A stretch of DNA of 64,000 nt from Amia ocellicauda (Eukaryota; Chordata; Actinopteri; Amiiformes; Amiidae), in contig NC_089857.1 of NCBI RefSeq assembly GCF_036373705.1, positions 30,114,284-30,178,283 of the forward strand, read 5' to 3'. The notes under the pieces are model-generated. The model did not search any database. It was not told the DNA's origin and was given only the letters and a program-made list of their open reading frames with translations. How positions within the stretch are numbered: position 1 is the first letter of the stretch; each line of letters opens with the position of its first letter. Position numbers and translations under genes: made by a program. Below, in pieces: positions 1 through 12,908 of this stretch.

Positions 1-479
1 TCTGAGATAAAACACTGCAAATAAATAATAAAACAAAACCAGCAATGAGTCAAATAAGAAAGGTACTGATTGATTAGCAAACTACCATTGTTTTAAATAC
101 ATTCAATATACTATGAATGCAATTCCATGTTTGTTAGATTACCTACTTGAGAATGTATGAAAGTGATATATATAGTTTGAACAAAAGTGAAGTAAATAAA
201 TATGACACTCCTACTTTAATTCTTTATCTGTTCTGTCATTACTCAATTTCTTAGCAGACACCCTTATCCAAGGTGACAGAATTGCTACAATATATCACAA
301 TATGTTTTACACTGTACTCATTTATACAGCTGGGCACTTACTGGAGCAATCTAGGAATCTAACAGCAGTGGGATTGAACCCACTACCCTCCACACCAGAA
401 TCCAGAGCCCTAACCACAACTCCTCAGACTTCAGCTGCAGGCTATGTGGTGTCAGATGTGTCGCTGTTATATCTGACCC
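1..479. other. Upstream flank of the mob3b CpG-rich exon
   Basis: AT-rich non-coding flank. Apart from the SINE-like segment at about 244-425 I see no gene here. The reading frames that cross it on both strands have no recognisable domain. Confidence 0.5.
244..425. repeat. V-SINE-like interspersed repeat fragment
   Basis: The stretch begins with 'tcttagcagacacccttat', runs through 'tactggagcaatctagg' and ends with 'gattgaacccactaccctcc...agagccctaaccac'. These are the hallmarks of a SINE/tail family very common in fish, whose last part resembles a tRNA-like segment read backwards. The copy appears internally deleted after 'caatctagg'. Related ends recur at 39649-39701 and 59311-59358 in this window. 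The family assignment is from memory. Confidence 0.6.
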
Positions 480-709
480 CCAGAGTGTGGTCCTGTCGGG
501 AAGCCCTTGCCATGCGCGGCGCTGCTCCGCTCCCGGCCCCCCGCAGCGCGCCTGCGTGCCTCCGCGCCTCCGCGCCTCATTGGCCGAGCGAGCGCAGGCT
601 TTGTGTGCCGCCGCGTTCACTCCAGCCCGGGCTGAGCGGGAACCGCAGCGCAGCAAAACTGGTCCGAAATGATCTGTCCGTGCTGGTGCTGGTGCTGGTG
701 CTGGTGCTG
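480..709 (+). promoter_or_regulatory. mob3b: CpG-rich promoter and probable non-coding first exon of mob3b
   Basis: A sharply GC- and CpG-rich block stands out from the AT-rich surroundings. It contains an inverted CCAAT box (ATTGG at about 579-583) and ends in a GGTGCT hexanucleotide repeat that runs into a consensus splice donor, GTGAGT at 710-715. No conserved protein can be read from it. The next convincing acceptor on this strand in front of a gene is at 18428, just upstream of the mob3b start codon, so this is most simply the mob3b 5' untranslated exon, with a 17.7 kb first intron. The link is inferred; it could instead serve an unrelated non-coding transcript. Confidence 0.5.
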
Positions 710-711
710 GT
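682..711 (+). repeat. Hexanucleotide repeat (GCTGGT)n at the exon 1 donor
   Basis: About five tandem copies of a GCTGGT unit. The last unit supplies the first bases of the probable donor GGTGAGT, so repeat length could shift the exon end. Confidence 0.8.
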
Positions 712-2124
712 GAGTACACGTTGACGACTGAACGGGCTCTAACACTGTCTTTGTTTCCCTTGTGGACAGTCACTTTAGGAGGAGGGTTTGTGAAGCCACT
801 GTCAACTATTGCTCAGCCTTGCTGTGCAAAAGCATGCTGGCAGTATTGCCCCGTGTTGCCCTGGCTTGGCATTCATTTAGGCAGATGTCTGACTGTGTTG
901 GAAAGAGGTGTATGTGTCGGCTTAGGTCTGAGTCGGGGGAGAAAGCTCGAAAAAGTTTCTTATTTTAATTGAAAACGTGCATTTACTAGTTTTCCTTTCC
1001 ACCCAAACGAATCAGTGTATCTGAAATCGGAATACAACCGACTCATAATGAATCTGAATAAAATCACGCAGTTTCTTATAGTGAGGAAGAAGGCTTGGTG
1101 GGTAGATTGATATTAGACCACAAAAGTTCAACACAACAAACCTTCCATACGTCATTCCGTTTTTCAAATTTAATAATTGTGAGCAGCGAAAACGGTGTAG
1201 TTGCTACATTGTTGAATTGTTGGCTTTCGCCTTTAAATGACTTGGGAAAGTGTTATTATGATGCAACGTGTTGATTCTCTGGAACGGTTTGAGTCTCAGT
1301 CTTTCCTTTTCGGATTATGAACTACGCAATGGGTTGTTTGTTTTATTATCGCTTTCTTATGCCAGACAATTTCAAACTGGTTTTGAGCGAAATGTATGCA
1401 TTAGTGAGTTTTGATGCTCCACTACTAGTTTAATTGATCTAGAGGAGCAATCCGATGTGTATTTTAATAAACACTTACAGAGCGGGCTGTCCTGGGACGC
1501 GTCGGTGCAATTAATAGAAAATCACACAAACAACCCTCATTTCAAGGTAGCAGCAAATCCACAAAAAATCGCTCGGCATTAGAGCTGTCGTGCAGATTGC
1601 GATTACGAAATAGGTTGTTTGGCTTTTTATATTGTAGTAATAGTTTTCCAGTGTAAGTCATAAGCGTTTGCTGGAAGTTTTGCCTGCTTGCCCAAAGTAA
1701 CACAAAATGACCGAACAACATTCTTCTTGATTCCATGATGGAGACGCTTTTCTAATCTGCCAAACCCCAAATTGTTTCAGTGGTAGGCATGTTTAGGTCA
1801 GGAAGCAGGTGTCTGTGTTCCCGGAAATCGGGAGGCATTCTGCACATGTCAGGAAACATTGGTTTTGGAATCCTCTGGGTCTGCTGGGATTCATCAATAG
1901 GAGTTGTTTTAGAAATGTAGATGTGCTCTGTGAAAGGAGGAATGCACTGTAGTAGGCTGAATGGGGACAGAGAGGCAGTTGTAGTCTACAGAAAGAAAGT
2001 ATAACGCACACAAGAGTGCTATATTGGGAGGAAAACTTTCCCCCAGGAGTGGAGCTGTTTAAGTGAAAAGCCAGGTGATTGTCCTAATAGTTAATAGTTG
2101 TCCTAAGGTCATCACAGTGCATGG

Positions 2125-2350
2125 TGCTGCTTCAAGTGGGATTGGAACTGACTTTGAGCATAGCAAACTCATGTGGTTGCTTACCAAGACATACAAAAAT
2201 GAATCAAAATATATGGTCTGGTTAATGTGGAAGGTTGGGAATTAAGATCTATGGAATGTCAGGATAGATTAGGTATCAGGGTTTTACTTATGCTTATGGA
2301 ATAATGTACTATTTCCTAGCTATTCATTTTGAATCGCTTCGTTTGTTTTG
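2125..2350 (+). repeat. Diverged direct repeat, copy A
   Basis: Shares an ordered series of blocks with 4106-4376: 'ctgcttcaagtgg', 'gttgcttacca', 'aatcaaaatatat', 'gatgtggaagg/aatgtggaagg', 'attaggtatc', 'ctattcattttga', 'gtttgttt'. The two copies differ by many substitutions and by small indels. No terminal repeats were found. Confidence 0.7.
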
Positions 2351-2967
2351 TTCTCAAAGTGGTGAGATGGTGGTTATCATTGGAGGCTTGGGTAACTCCT
2401 TCAGTCCCCATTTTTTCCAGTCCACTTAGCCAGTGAATGAGAAACTAGCTGTTGTAGCTGGGGGGCTAACTTTGTGATACACTGGTGTCATATCCAGGGT
2501 AATGTCAATTCTATGGATTTGCGCCACAAAAACGGAGAATAAGTTTATCAGCTATCGAGGATTATGTTTAAAAGATTTGTATTGGTCACATATTTAGTCA
2601 CTTAATACATAAGCTAATGCAAACACTATGGCATGCATACAGCACTCATTGTGTGTCTATTTTCATCTCAATCCTAGTTCTTTTCATATGTGATTTTGAA
2701 TTTCTGTTTGCGCACAGTGTATGTTCATGGCAAACCAAACTGACCCAAACTGGACCCTGTGGAAGGCCAGCTGGAGAGCTAGTGGCCAAATTAGTTCACC
2801 CAGGAATTCAATACCTTGTTGGTTCCAGAGGCAATCCTCTTCATTTTGGATGACATCATCTTGTAGAGCCATGGGTATACTGGACACACCTAGTAATGAG
2901 ATTACTTTTCTCTAGAGCTTTTTGTGAGACAGTGGTTATCTAATAATTACATTTCTTTGGATAAATG

Positions 2968-3295
2968 TGGGGGGGCACCTTTGTGTTGTAGTGGTTAGTG
3001 CTGCTGTCTCTCAGCTCCTGGGACGCAGGTACAGTTCTGACCTTGAGCGTCCACCTGTTTAGAGTTTGCATGTTCTCCATGTGGCCGTGTGGGTTTTTGC
3101 CCGGTGCTCCTGTTTCCTCCTGTATGCCAAATACATATTGTTTATTTTGATTGGCTACTTGAAATTACTCTGTAGTTATACGAGTGTGGTGTTTGTATGT
3201 GCACCCTGCTTATACCCTGTGCCTGTTGGTTTAGGCTCTGTCCCACCGTGACCCTGTTCTGGATGTAACAGTTGTTGAAAATGGATGCATGGAGA
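2968..3295 (+). repeat. SINE-like interspersed repeat
   Basis: It opens with a tRNA-like head ('gtagtggttagtgctgctgt'), continues with the well-known fish core 'gagtttgcatgttctcc...gtgtgggtttt...gtttcctcc' and ends with the tail '...gaccctg...gttgaaaatggatgcatgg'. The order of parts matches a repeat family that is common in fish genomes. The copy is worn and has an AT-rich insertion-like middle. Confidence 0.65.
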
Positions 3296-4105
3296 CATGG
3301 GGTTATAGGTCTGATTGCCCTCCAAAAATGTATAGAGTTGTAAAATCTCTCAGGATTATCCCATCATCCTTTTTGTAGTGTGACCTGTGTGCAAGGTTTA
3401 CACACGGATATTCCTCACTAGCCTATAGTTCATCCAGAGGCAGATCTGTTGCTGGGGGCAAATTATGACTGTACATAATTTACAGATACAGTGATCATTC
3501 CTTGAAAGGGATCAAAAGTTTATTCAGTTAAAAAAAATCTGTCTGCAGCCTGACTTTTTTGTAGACATTTGGCATTGACAAGCAAACAGAGGAATAAAGT
3601 TAGACATTAATGGAATGCAAACAGATGGACAAATAGCTCAGATTATGCTCTTTCATTTCAAGGCTGCTTTAAATGCATTGAAAAGGAGAAAATAATTAAT
3701 AAAATGAAAGCATACCTATGTTAATTTCAGCTGTATTCTATTGGTAATGTTAGCCCTATGGATCACAGTAAATCGTACACTGTCCCTGTAAAGCAGCAGT
3801 AAAATACAATGGTCAATGCAGAACATCTGGCCTATATCACGTGCTGTGAAAGACGTCCACTTTGGGCCACAGGAAATTGGTTGCATGACACTCACTGCAT
3901 TTTGTGTAACAGATAATCATGTGTTACATCTTATGATGAAGTGCTATAAATTCCTTCAGCATGTTTCACTGGGTTTATGGACATGTTGTGATTTATATTT
4001 TTTGGAAATACATGATCTATTCACCTGTAACATCTTATGGTTAGTTGATTTCAAAACTAGATGTAGTGATTTTAAAGGGCTTACCTAGGTCTAGTAGTCT
4101 AGCTT

Positions 4106-4376
4106 TCTGCTTCAAGTGGAATTTGAACTAACTAACTAAAAGCATATTAAACTCAAGTAGTAAGTAGTTGCTTACCAGGCTGTACAAAAATTAATCAAAA
4201 TATATAGTTGATGTGGAAGGGTAGAAATAAGATATAGCCTATAGAATGTCAAGACACATTAGGTATCCGTTTTTTTACTTCTGCCTATGGGATAGTATTA
4301 TTTCATGTGAAGCTTTTATTATGTCACTATTCATTTTGAGTCAATTACTGCTATTGTCGTAGTGTTTTGTTTGTTT
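4106..4376 (+). repeat. Diverged direct repeat, copy B
   Basis: Second copy of the unit described at 2125-2350, about 2 kb downstream in the same orientation, with an insertion near 'aactaactaactaaaagc' and another near 'catgtgaagcttttattatg'. It may be a local duplication or two members of one old interspersed family. Confidence 0.7.
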
Positions 4377-5764
4377 TACAACCGATAAATGTATGCAATA
4401 TAAGTTTTACATGGAAAATCATGTATGCCTGAGCTAAAACAGTGAGTGTATCACTCTATCATGATTTATGAGAACAGAATATGCATTTAACACAATTACC
4501 ATGAATGCATTCCACAAAATGAAAGCAGTGATTTATTAGTTGATATTTTGAAGGATTTGTTAAATCAATTATTAACTCTATTCAAATAGGCAAAAGCAAA
4601 TCTAGGCTAGTAGCTGGTTATATATACAACAAAGCATTTATAGTAAAAGTAAAAAGTATTTAACAAAATGTTATTTTGCTAAATTCTGCTTCCATCATAT
4701 CCCTTTACATTTACTCTCCCTTGGTAAAGATGGAGTGCAACTTTAAAATATTCTGAATTGGTCTACCTATTTCTTCAAATACAAACATTCACAAACATTT
4801 CAATGTATGTGAATGCTTGGACATCTCTATCGGAAAACCACATCAGTAGCCTGTTTTACAAGGAACTAGGCCTAAGTATTTGTGATGTAATTTTTTAAGG
4901 TATTAAAATAGGCTGTATAAAGATTTGATTTGTTTTAAATCTTTGATATACACATACTGAACAACTACCAACTACTAATATCTACGAACTTTGTGAAATC
5001 AAGTCCTAAGTGTTTACAGGTAACTCTTTGTGATTCCAATGGTTTAGTTTTACCAGACTACACTAAGAGTCTTTGTAATTCAGCTTGTGTATCATTTAAC
5101 ATTAAAGAAACACAGCTAATAAACGGATCTTTTTACTTTCTTGATGCACAACTAAATTTGTACTTGCATACTTTCAATTGAAACTCATCAAAAAATAGGA
5201 TGTTTTTTTAAAAAGATGTAAGAACAAGGTGTGTTCTGAGCTACAAGGGAGTCTGGGCTACAGCCATGTATGCATGGAAACTAAGTCTCTAATGAGTATT
5301 ATGCACCGAGGCCTAATGTCATTGCTCTAACTGTCATAACTTATCGCCGACTGAGTGGACAATTTGACTTTCTCTGTTGCCGTAGGCCACAAATTCTCCT
5401 TTTGCACTTTCTTCTTATTCATTCCTTAGTCATTCAAAAGAAAACACCTTAATTATGACACAAATGTAAAATGATTGCACAAGCACAGTTTGTAGACTAT
5501 CCTTTGAAAGGCTAATGCTTTTTTTATTTTTAAATACATTACTTCTTATGGTTCTGATCTTGTCAAAAGCTATAAAGATTTATTTTATTAGTAATATAGT
5601 TTGTAAATGGGTCTTGATTCCATACAATGCTGACCTGGGCTTTTTAGATTAATGTGTTTTATGTTGTTTTTTGTATTGTTATTATCTAAACATCCTACCC
5701 CACAACTTTCAAGTGAAAACAATATTCTAGATTTTCTTATCAAATTGATTTAAAAAAACTGAAA

Positions 5765-6470
5765 TAGCTTGGTTGGATAAGTGTACACCCCTCTTGTAGT
5801 AAAAATTAGCTCAGGTGTGACCAATCACTTTCAAACTCGCACACCTAGTTAAGTGGCATTCATCTTTGTTAAATTGTTGTGATTCACATGATTTCAGGAT
5901 AATTCAGCAGTTCCTGTAGGTTCCCTCTGCTGTAGTGCATTTTGAAAGCAAAAACTCCACCATGAGAACCAAGGAGCTTTCAAAAGAACTCTGGGACAAA
6001 GTTGTTGAAATACACCGACCAGGGGATGAGTATAAAAACAAATTAAAGGCTTTGAATAGCCCTTGAAGCACAGTCAGCACGATTATTAAGAAGTAGAAGG
6101 TGTATTGCACCACCAAGACCTGGCCTAAATCAGGACATCCCTCCAAACTGGCTGACCGAGCAAAAGGAGACTGATCAGAGAGGCCAATGGCAACTATGCA
6201 AGAGCTACAGGCTCAAAGTGTCCATATGACAACATTATGTAGCACTCCACAAATCTGGCCTGCATGGTAAGGTAGCAAGAAAGAAGACATTACTCTAGGA
6301 AGCCCACTTCACACACTAGATTCTGTGGCCATGTGGCAAAAGGTTTTGTGGTCTGACAAAACTAAAATGGAAATGTATGGCTTAAATGCATTTGTTATGG
6401 TTAGCACAAGCCCAATAGTTTTGTAAAGAAGAATGCACACTTAAATTTGGCAATATTTCGGCAAAGTTGG
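5765..6470 (+). pseudogene. Decayed Tc1-type transposase and element
   Basis: Reading from 5962 on the plus strand gives MRTKELSKELWDKVVEIH, the start of the paired-like DNA-binding region of Tc1 transposases. A second conserved block follows ('STVSTIIKK'), interrupted by in-frame stops at about 6064 and 6092. Further on the text 'ccaatggcaactatgcaagagctacaggct' and 'ttttgtggtctgacaaaactaaaatgg' matches the catalytic part of the same family, but with deletions. Upstream, 'ggataagtgtacaccc' resembles the terminal region of these elements. It is clearly dead. I could not fix both ends, and the second half of the catalytic domain is missing. Confidence 0.85.
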
Positions 6471-8785
6471 TAGAGACCGATCCCAACAGACTCATAGCTG
6501 TAATTGTAATTATATGTATAATATATATATGCTATATTGTGACATTTTGAAGATACCTACTTAGAATAGGCCAGATAGGAAAGAAAATCTAATGTTTTTA
6601 CATGTGTTGCATTATATCCATTGTGATTGTCATAGTGCTAACTAAAATGGTATTAAAAAAAAAAAAAAAAGTAAGAATAGTTTGTACTGGTCCACTGACT
6701 GCTGTGGAAGAGAAATAGGTTTTGTTCCTATCCCTTGGTAACCTCTGTGTGACCTCCCTGGGGGGCCTGACCCAAAGTCTAACAAATGGAGTTGTAAACA
6801 ACATCAAATTTCACACTTATTACTGCATATTTATGCTGCTGGCCTTTTGGTCTCATGGGGGTACTTATGTAAAAACTGGTTAAAAGCATAGAGGATAGAG
6901 TAGCAGTAGAACACAAAGAAGTACACTACAAAAGTGAGTGTTTTTAACACTGAATTAACAATATCGTTCTATCAATAAATTAATTGGCCAGATTTTAAAC
7001 AGCCCAAGGCCCGATGTGATATTTTGGAATGCCTTAGTACGAATAGGCAGAGTAGGTGGTAAAATAAACATCATAAAGTGATTTGATTTCAGAATTATCG
7101 AATAAAAAAAATCATTTTCTTTGGCCACCAACCAAAAATTGCAATACATCCCTCACAGAAATGATTTATCCCTTGTCTGTTACACTTCAAAAATAACAAT
7201 GCTTAAGCTCATAACTTCTGTCACGTAATTCTCACTTAGTGGAAATAGAACAGTGTCTGTTAACATCAGTTGTACTTAATAGACTCTACAGTTTCTGATT
7301 CTTTGCTGATTACTGGGACATTACTACTTTTGTATATGTTGTTTACATTTGAATCTTCAAGGAAAAGATTTTGATTTAGTGATAGCCTAGTCTTTCCGCT
7401 AAAGTTGATTAACATCTTTGGGTTTCAGTATTTCAATAGATTTTGTGATATATTAGCTAAACTTGTTGGGCTGGTAAAACATAGTCAAGGACTCACCAGA
7501 AAGGAATTTGTGATTGTGGTTTTATAGTGTTTGTAGTGTAAGTAGCACAAAGATTACAAAGTTAAACATTTACTTCACAACTCATTTGCCATTTTGGGGA
7601 CTGTGTGAAGCTTAAATTAAACTCAAAACACACTGATAGTCTTTCCAGACTTCTGTAAACTACTCAATCTATTTCAAATATCAAATTGTTTAACTGTCCT
7701 TCTCCTGGTAAAAGGAAACCTGACTGTTGCATTTGATGTCTCGGCATAATCAAAGTTGTTTTTTGCACATCTTTTATGTAAATGTATGTACTGAAAGGAT
7801 GTGTGGTCAAAACAGTTTAGCAAATAAATTGTAAATAGTAACCGTTAAAGAAATCTACTGTCAATCAATTTGTGTTGCATTTCCTACTGATTTTACTAAG
7901 CAGTAGATTTTGGTCCCATACTTACTTATGTAGTTAATGTTTTTTCAGATTCCCCTTTTTTGTCCAGTAGTCAAAATCAGACTTTAATTTATACAAAATC
8001 TGTGTGTGCCTGTGTGGGCTTTGGATTGTGTTGTCAGCATTTTTGTATGGAGGAGAATGTACTTGGATAGATATGCAGTTTGAAATATCACCCGGTTAGT
8101 GTTCTCATGTAATATTCTGAGTCTTTAAATTCTGTGTTTAAGTGCAACTGTTTAGGTGACAGAGCAAGGTTTAGTGCATTACTCTCTACCAACCATTTTC
8201 TCACCGTCCAGCTACAATTCCCCAATGGACAGCTGTCGACCTGACAAAGACATCGTGATCTGGCACAGCTGGTCACTATTGTTGTATGTCTGGAGCAGAG
8301 AGGCAGAGAGCTAGATGGTAATGGAGACTAAATTATCATTTCACCCCTGAATGAGCCCTCACAGACCGGGCTTAGGCACAGTGCAGGGCCCGTGTTGGGT
8401 TGTACAAGCATAGTGGCTATTCCCCTGTGTAATATCTCTGTGGCTGCATAAAAGACAGTTTAGAGGGAAAGTCTGTCATCCTATCCATCCTTCTGTGTGG
8501 TTACAATAAAAAATATATCCATAATAAGAGAAGTTTTCTTAAAGGGAGTATTTTAACTTGGCCCTCAAGGCATGAAAAATGTTAGTATGCAAGTATGCTT
8601 GGTCAGAACAACTGCACAGTTTGGAGCTCAGCAAACCGAAAGGGCAGACTTCAGACAGCCACATGCTAAGGGACTCTGCTCTCAAGACTCTCACACAGAC
8701 TGACAGACATAATTAGTACAAAGACTAAAGAGGCTTGTAGTTCAGAATTCCTCAGCTTTTCAGCATGCCCTGTGGTGAAGATGTT

Positions 8786-8789
<4 letters not shown>

Positions 8790-8819
<30 letters not shown>
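8790..8819. repeat. Poly-T tract
   Basis: Uninterrupted run of 30 T within mob3b intron 1. It could be the reversed tail of an old retroposon, but no element body was recognised beside it. Confidence 0.9.
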
Positions 8820-11800
8820 CTTTCTTAGGTTAGGGGAAATGCAGCGTGACACTTGTCAGAGGCTTTCATTGCAGTTCTATATACAGAGTACATAGTGTTT
8901 CCATATTTATCTGTGACTAGTGGGGCATTTTGTTCTGCTCTGGGATAGGCAGTAGTTGAGTTGCTATAGGAAAATGTATGCTGCAGATCAAAGTTTTTGT
9001 TCTTTTTTTGTAATAAAGTAGTCAAAATAAGGCTGATTACCAATGTATTTTGTGGGAGAATGGTGGTAGTAAGGGGAGGTAGGGGGTTTTCATTGTAATT
9101 CTGATGTGACTGAGTAAATATTTGTTAACATCTTTAGGTGATGAATTCTCAAATAGCTGCTAGACAAACCTCTGTCAATGTGTTAAAGCAGTACTTCTCA
9201 TTGCCACTTAAGAATGTACCACCTTGCAGAAAATAAAGCACCAATCACTAGGGAATTACCCATCAGCAGAATTTAAAGGAGCACGGCCGAAAATTCAAGG
9301 CCCAGTTCAGGGTCAGCTCGACAAAATTGTGTGCAACATGTTGCACCGCACCAGCCTGGTTCCAGGTCGGGTCGGATATGCTAGTGGAAAAGGGGTACTG
9401 TAATAGAGTAGGCACTGCAAGCCACCCTGAAACAACGGCTAAGGCAGCATGAATGGTGAATTATTCAGAAGAACATTGAGACAGCTGGGAATTTAAATAC
9501 TGGAAGGTATGTTTAAACAACCACAGCATCCCAAAGACATCTGTCTGAATTGAACACTATGGAACTGCTATGGAATCTTTTAGTAACATTTAATAGCCTT
9601 TCCTAATGTATATTTATCCTAAATTCTCATTAGTCCCATTTGTTGTAAAGGGTTAAAAAACCTAAAGCAATGTACCACTGCCTGAATAATTGGTGCAGTG
9701 TGTTTCTCATCAATCTGAAGAGCCTATGTTGTGCTTTATGTGTCAACTGGTGGAGAAAAGGCTTTTTACTTTAATGACACTACCAGTAATTTCTAAGCAT
9801 ATGCCCTCCCCCTTTAATAGTGTTATGTTTTCTGAGTATAGTGTACAGAAACCACCTGTTTTTACTGGAAAAGAGCATTATATCTTTCAGTTTCACAGTT
9901 TTTCCAGGAAATCTGTCGATCTATCCATTTACTTGACACTCATACTACCCTCCCACAGTTGGTGACCTGTTGATCACACATTTAACAGGAGCAGTGACCT
10001 CAATGGAGACTCATAGAAGTTAGACTTTTGGAACGCTTCTCTTCTACCTAGTTATTTGCCTTCTTATCAATAAAAGCAAAAAATCAACTCTAAATCTTGA
10101 TAGAATCTTTAGAAACATGATTGGTGCACCATTTGATTGACATCTTGTATGTCAGTACAAACCAGCTAGATACACAGATAACAGTGGAATAGATTAATAT
10201 ATAGTGTTGTGCCTTAACAGTTGCATTTGGTTGTTTTGACTACATCATGTAACATGCTTTTAAATCTCTGAATGGAGAGAGAATGATCACAGAACCGATG
10301 AAGGGCTCCCACCCAGATACAAGGCAGACCCCTGAAGTTCAACTACTTCAAAGATAAGTGTCATAAAGCCTCATATTTGCAGTTTAAAAGGGTGGCCTTG
10401 GAAATGAATGTGAGGTCTCATCTCCACCTCCAGCTTCCTAATATATGGATCAAATTCAAAAATATTTTAAGGGTAATTAAACGTGGTCAGCTATAAAACC
10501 CGTCTTCCCAGCAATTAAGTTGGTTAATATTTATTTCATGAATCTGCATCTGTTTATGTGATTTATTTAATATAATTCAACCAATCAGGGCCATATGTAG
10601 TTTGGTATTGCAAACTCCAACATGTAAGCATGCCAAGAACATTGGCAGCAGAGGGAAAGCCACATCTTCAAGAGGACCTCATCCTAAAACACCAACCACC
10701 ACCCACATGGGGTTTTATTAGCATATGATCAGGTTTCTGCACAGGCTTTTCCTCAACTGAAGGAAGGGCCTGATGCAGGCTCTTAATATAGACTTTTCAA
10801 AGACATGCTCACATGAATCATACTGTGTGTTGTTGTTTTGATTGGACAATCACTGATGTCCGATTAAATAAATAGAACATACAAACACATTTTCACTCAG
10901 TTCACTCACTACACTACAGGTCCACAGTTCGGAAGCAGAAAATGATGTACAGACTGACTGGGGGGTAGCACAGTATTGTAGTTTCTTCTGTCTCCTCCCA
11001 TCATTACTTATTTATATATAAACAAATAATTAACTCCTACTCAAAAATATAAGAAACAACATTAAATTGGTATCTGAGAATTGGTATTCTAGTCCAGTTT
11101 GTCCTGCTTTAATATGCTGGAGGGAGTGTGTATTGCCTGCAAATTAACTTTAGATGCTTGCATTTTAATTATCTTGGTTTCTCCAAACAGACCAAAATTG
11201 AAATGCTTGTTGCAGCAAATTAATTACATGATGGCTTATGTTATTTGGCACTAGCTTAAATAACGCAGTTCTCTCATTGTGACTGAATGATCGTTGATTT
11301 AATCTGATCTTGAAGGAAAACAGTTTGGGGTCATGGCACATTTTTTGAAGTGCCAAACTATACTAATCAAATTTGGTTCGAACCTGCTGTGGCCTATGGC
11401 CCAAACACATTCTTCACCTCGTGGAGCTCCTGGAAAGTCTCACCGAGAGGAATGTTCATAGAACTTGTTGTTGAACACATGAAAAGCACCACAGTGAAAA
11501 TTGCCTCTGAATAATGAGACAGCCTGTTGAAATGTATTCTTCCCCATTTGATAAAGCAACGACTAAGGCTACAAATGATTTACTATTCTATTACATTTAA
11601 TTGAGGTGCATTTTATTAAAGGTGTACACACATGCATACATATATAGAAGGTGTACCTCATTTATTTTATTTAGCTGTTGCATAAGTTTATCTCCTCAGA
11701 GACAAACAGTGCTAAATGTTTCGTGTTTCGGTTTGACTGTTTTTTTAAACGGAAGTCTGATAGCAATTTACTTGAATCATCTTTGTGGTATTGTTTCAAT

Positions 11801-12872
11801 TGTGACTTAAAGCAGTATTGTGACCCATTTCTCCTCGCCCTGTCTCTGAAGCTGTGCATGTTTTTACATGTAGACCTTCACATATGCACCAATTGTGTCC
11901 TGTGCTACAGGGGAAATAATGCAGTAGGGTGAATCAAGCTGCTTTTGACACACTTCTGAAACTACAGTTAAGATCATACTCGGCTCTTTTCCTGTGGTGT
12001 CAGGATTGCAATCATTTGATGCATGCTGATTAATGCATGACAGGATTATCTAACTGTACTGTGAAATATAATCTACTGAACTCTCAAGAGTATAATGTTG
12101 TACTGTATCTTTTTAATTAAAATCTTAGTCTTTTTAATGTTAATTTGCTTAAGGTATCATTGAGAGATCAAGACAAAACTGCCTTTTCAGTCTTTTAAAA
12201 GGAATTTTCAACTTAAAGAAATGTCCTGCCCATTGCTTTAATTTAAAATGGTTGTTTTTGCTCGTGGGCAGATTAGTAATGGGCTATCCCACTGGAGCCT
12301 TTACAAATCTGGGTGTGTACCTTGTCAGGAAAAGACTGAAATGCTGATTATCCTAGCTTTTATTATTTTTACTTCCCTTAGTACTGCAGCCATTTTCATT
12401 TATGTATAAGTGGGATTTAGTTTTTAGTCTAAAATATCAAAAACAACTAATTTGGGGATTTACACTGAAAATGCCAGGGATTATGCAATTCTTGTATTTA
12501 TATGCTCTAATCCATTCCACAGCACAGTATGTTTTGCATAGTGCTCTAGTGGAAATCAGTGAAATGTATTAAAATGGTAAAAAGAGATTAGTTAGCCTAT
12601 GCCAAAAGAAGAGACAAAGATGCAATATAACTTAGTTTTTTTATGATAGAAAGCACAATGCATAATTAAGACCAATATTAGAAAAAAGGTGGTATTTGCC
12701 TGACACTTCACATAGAATGAAGGTCAGCGGCACTGTAGGCTTCACTCGCACACAATATGGTACATTTATGTAAATTAACAACCTGGCATTTGCACATTGT
12801 AACTGGGTGTCATAATCACAGTCTGGGAATCCTATCAATATGAATATGCCTATTCGCAATTAGAGAAAATAA

Positions 12873-12879
<7 letters not shown>

Positions 12880-12907
<28 letters not shown>
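12880..12907. repeat. Poly-A tract
   Basis: Uninterrupted run of 28 A within mob3b intron 1. No element body was recognised upstream. Confidence 0.9.

Positions 12908-12908
<1 letters not shown>

Noticed and set aside
302..773. 140-codon frames on both strands over the CpG-rich block
   Set aside because: They arise from GC-rich promoter sequence and the hexanucleotide repeat; both strands are open together, which indicates a composition effect.
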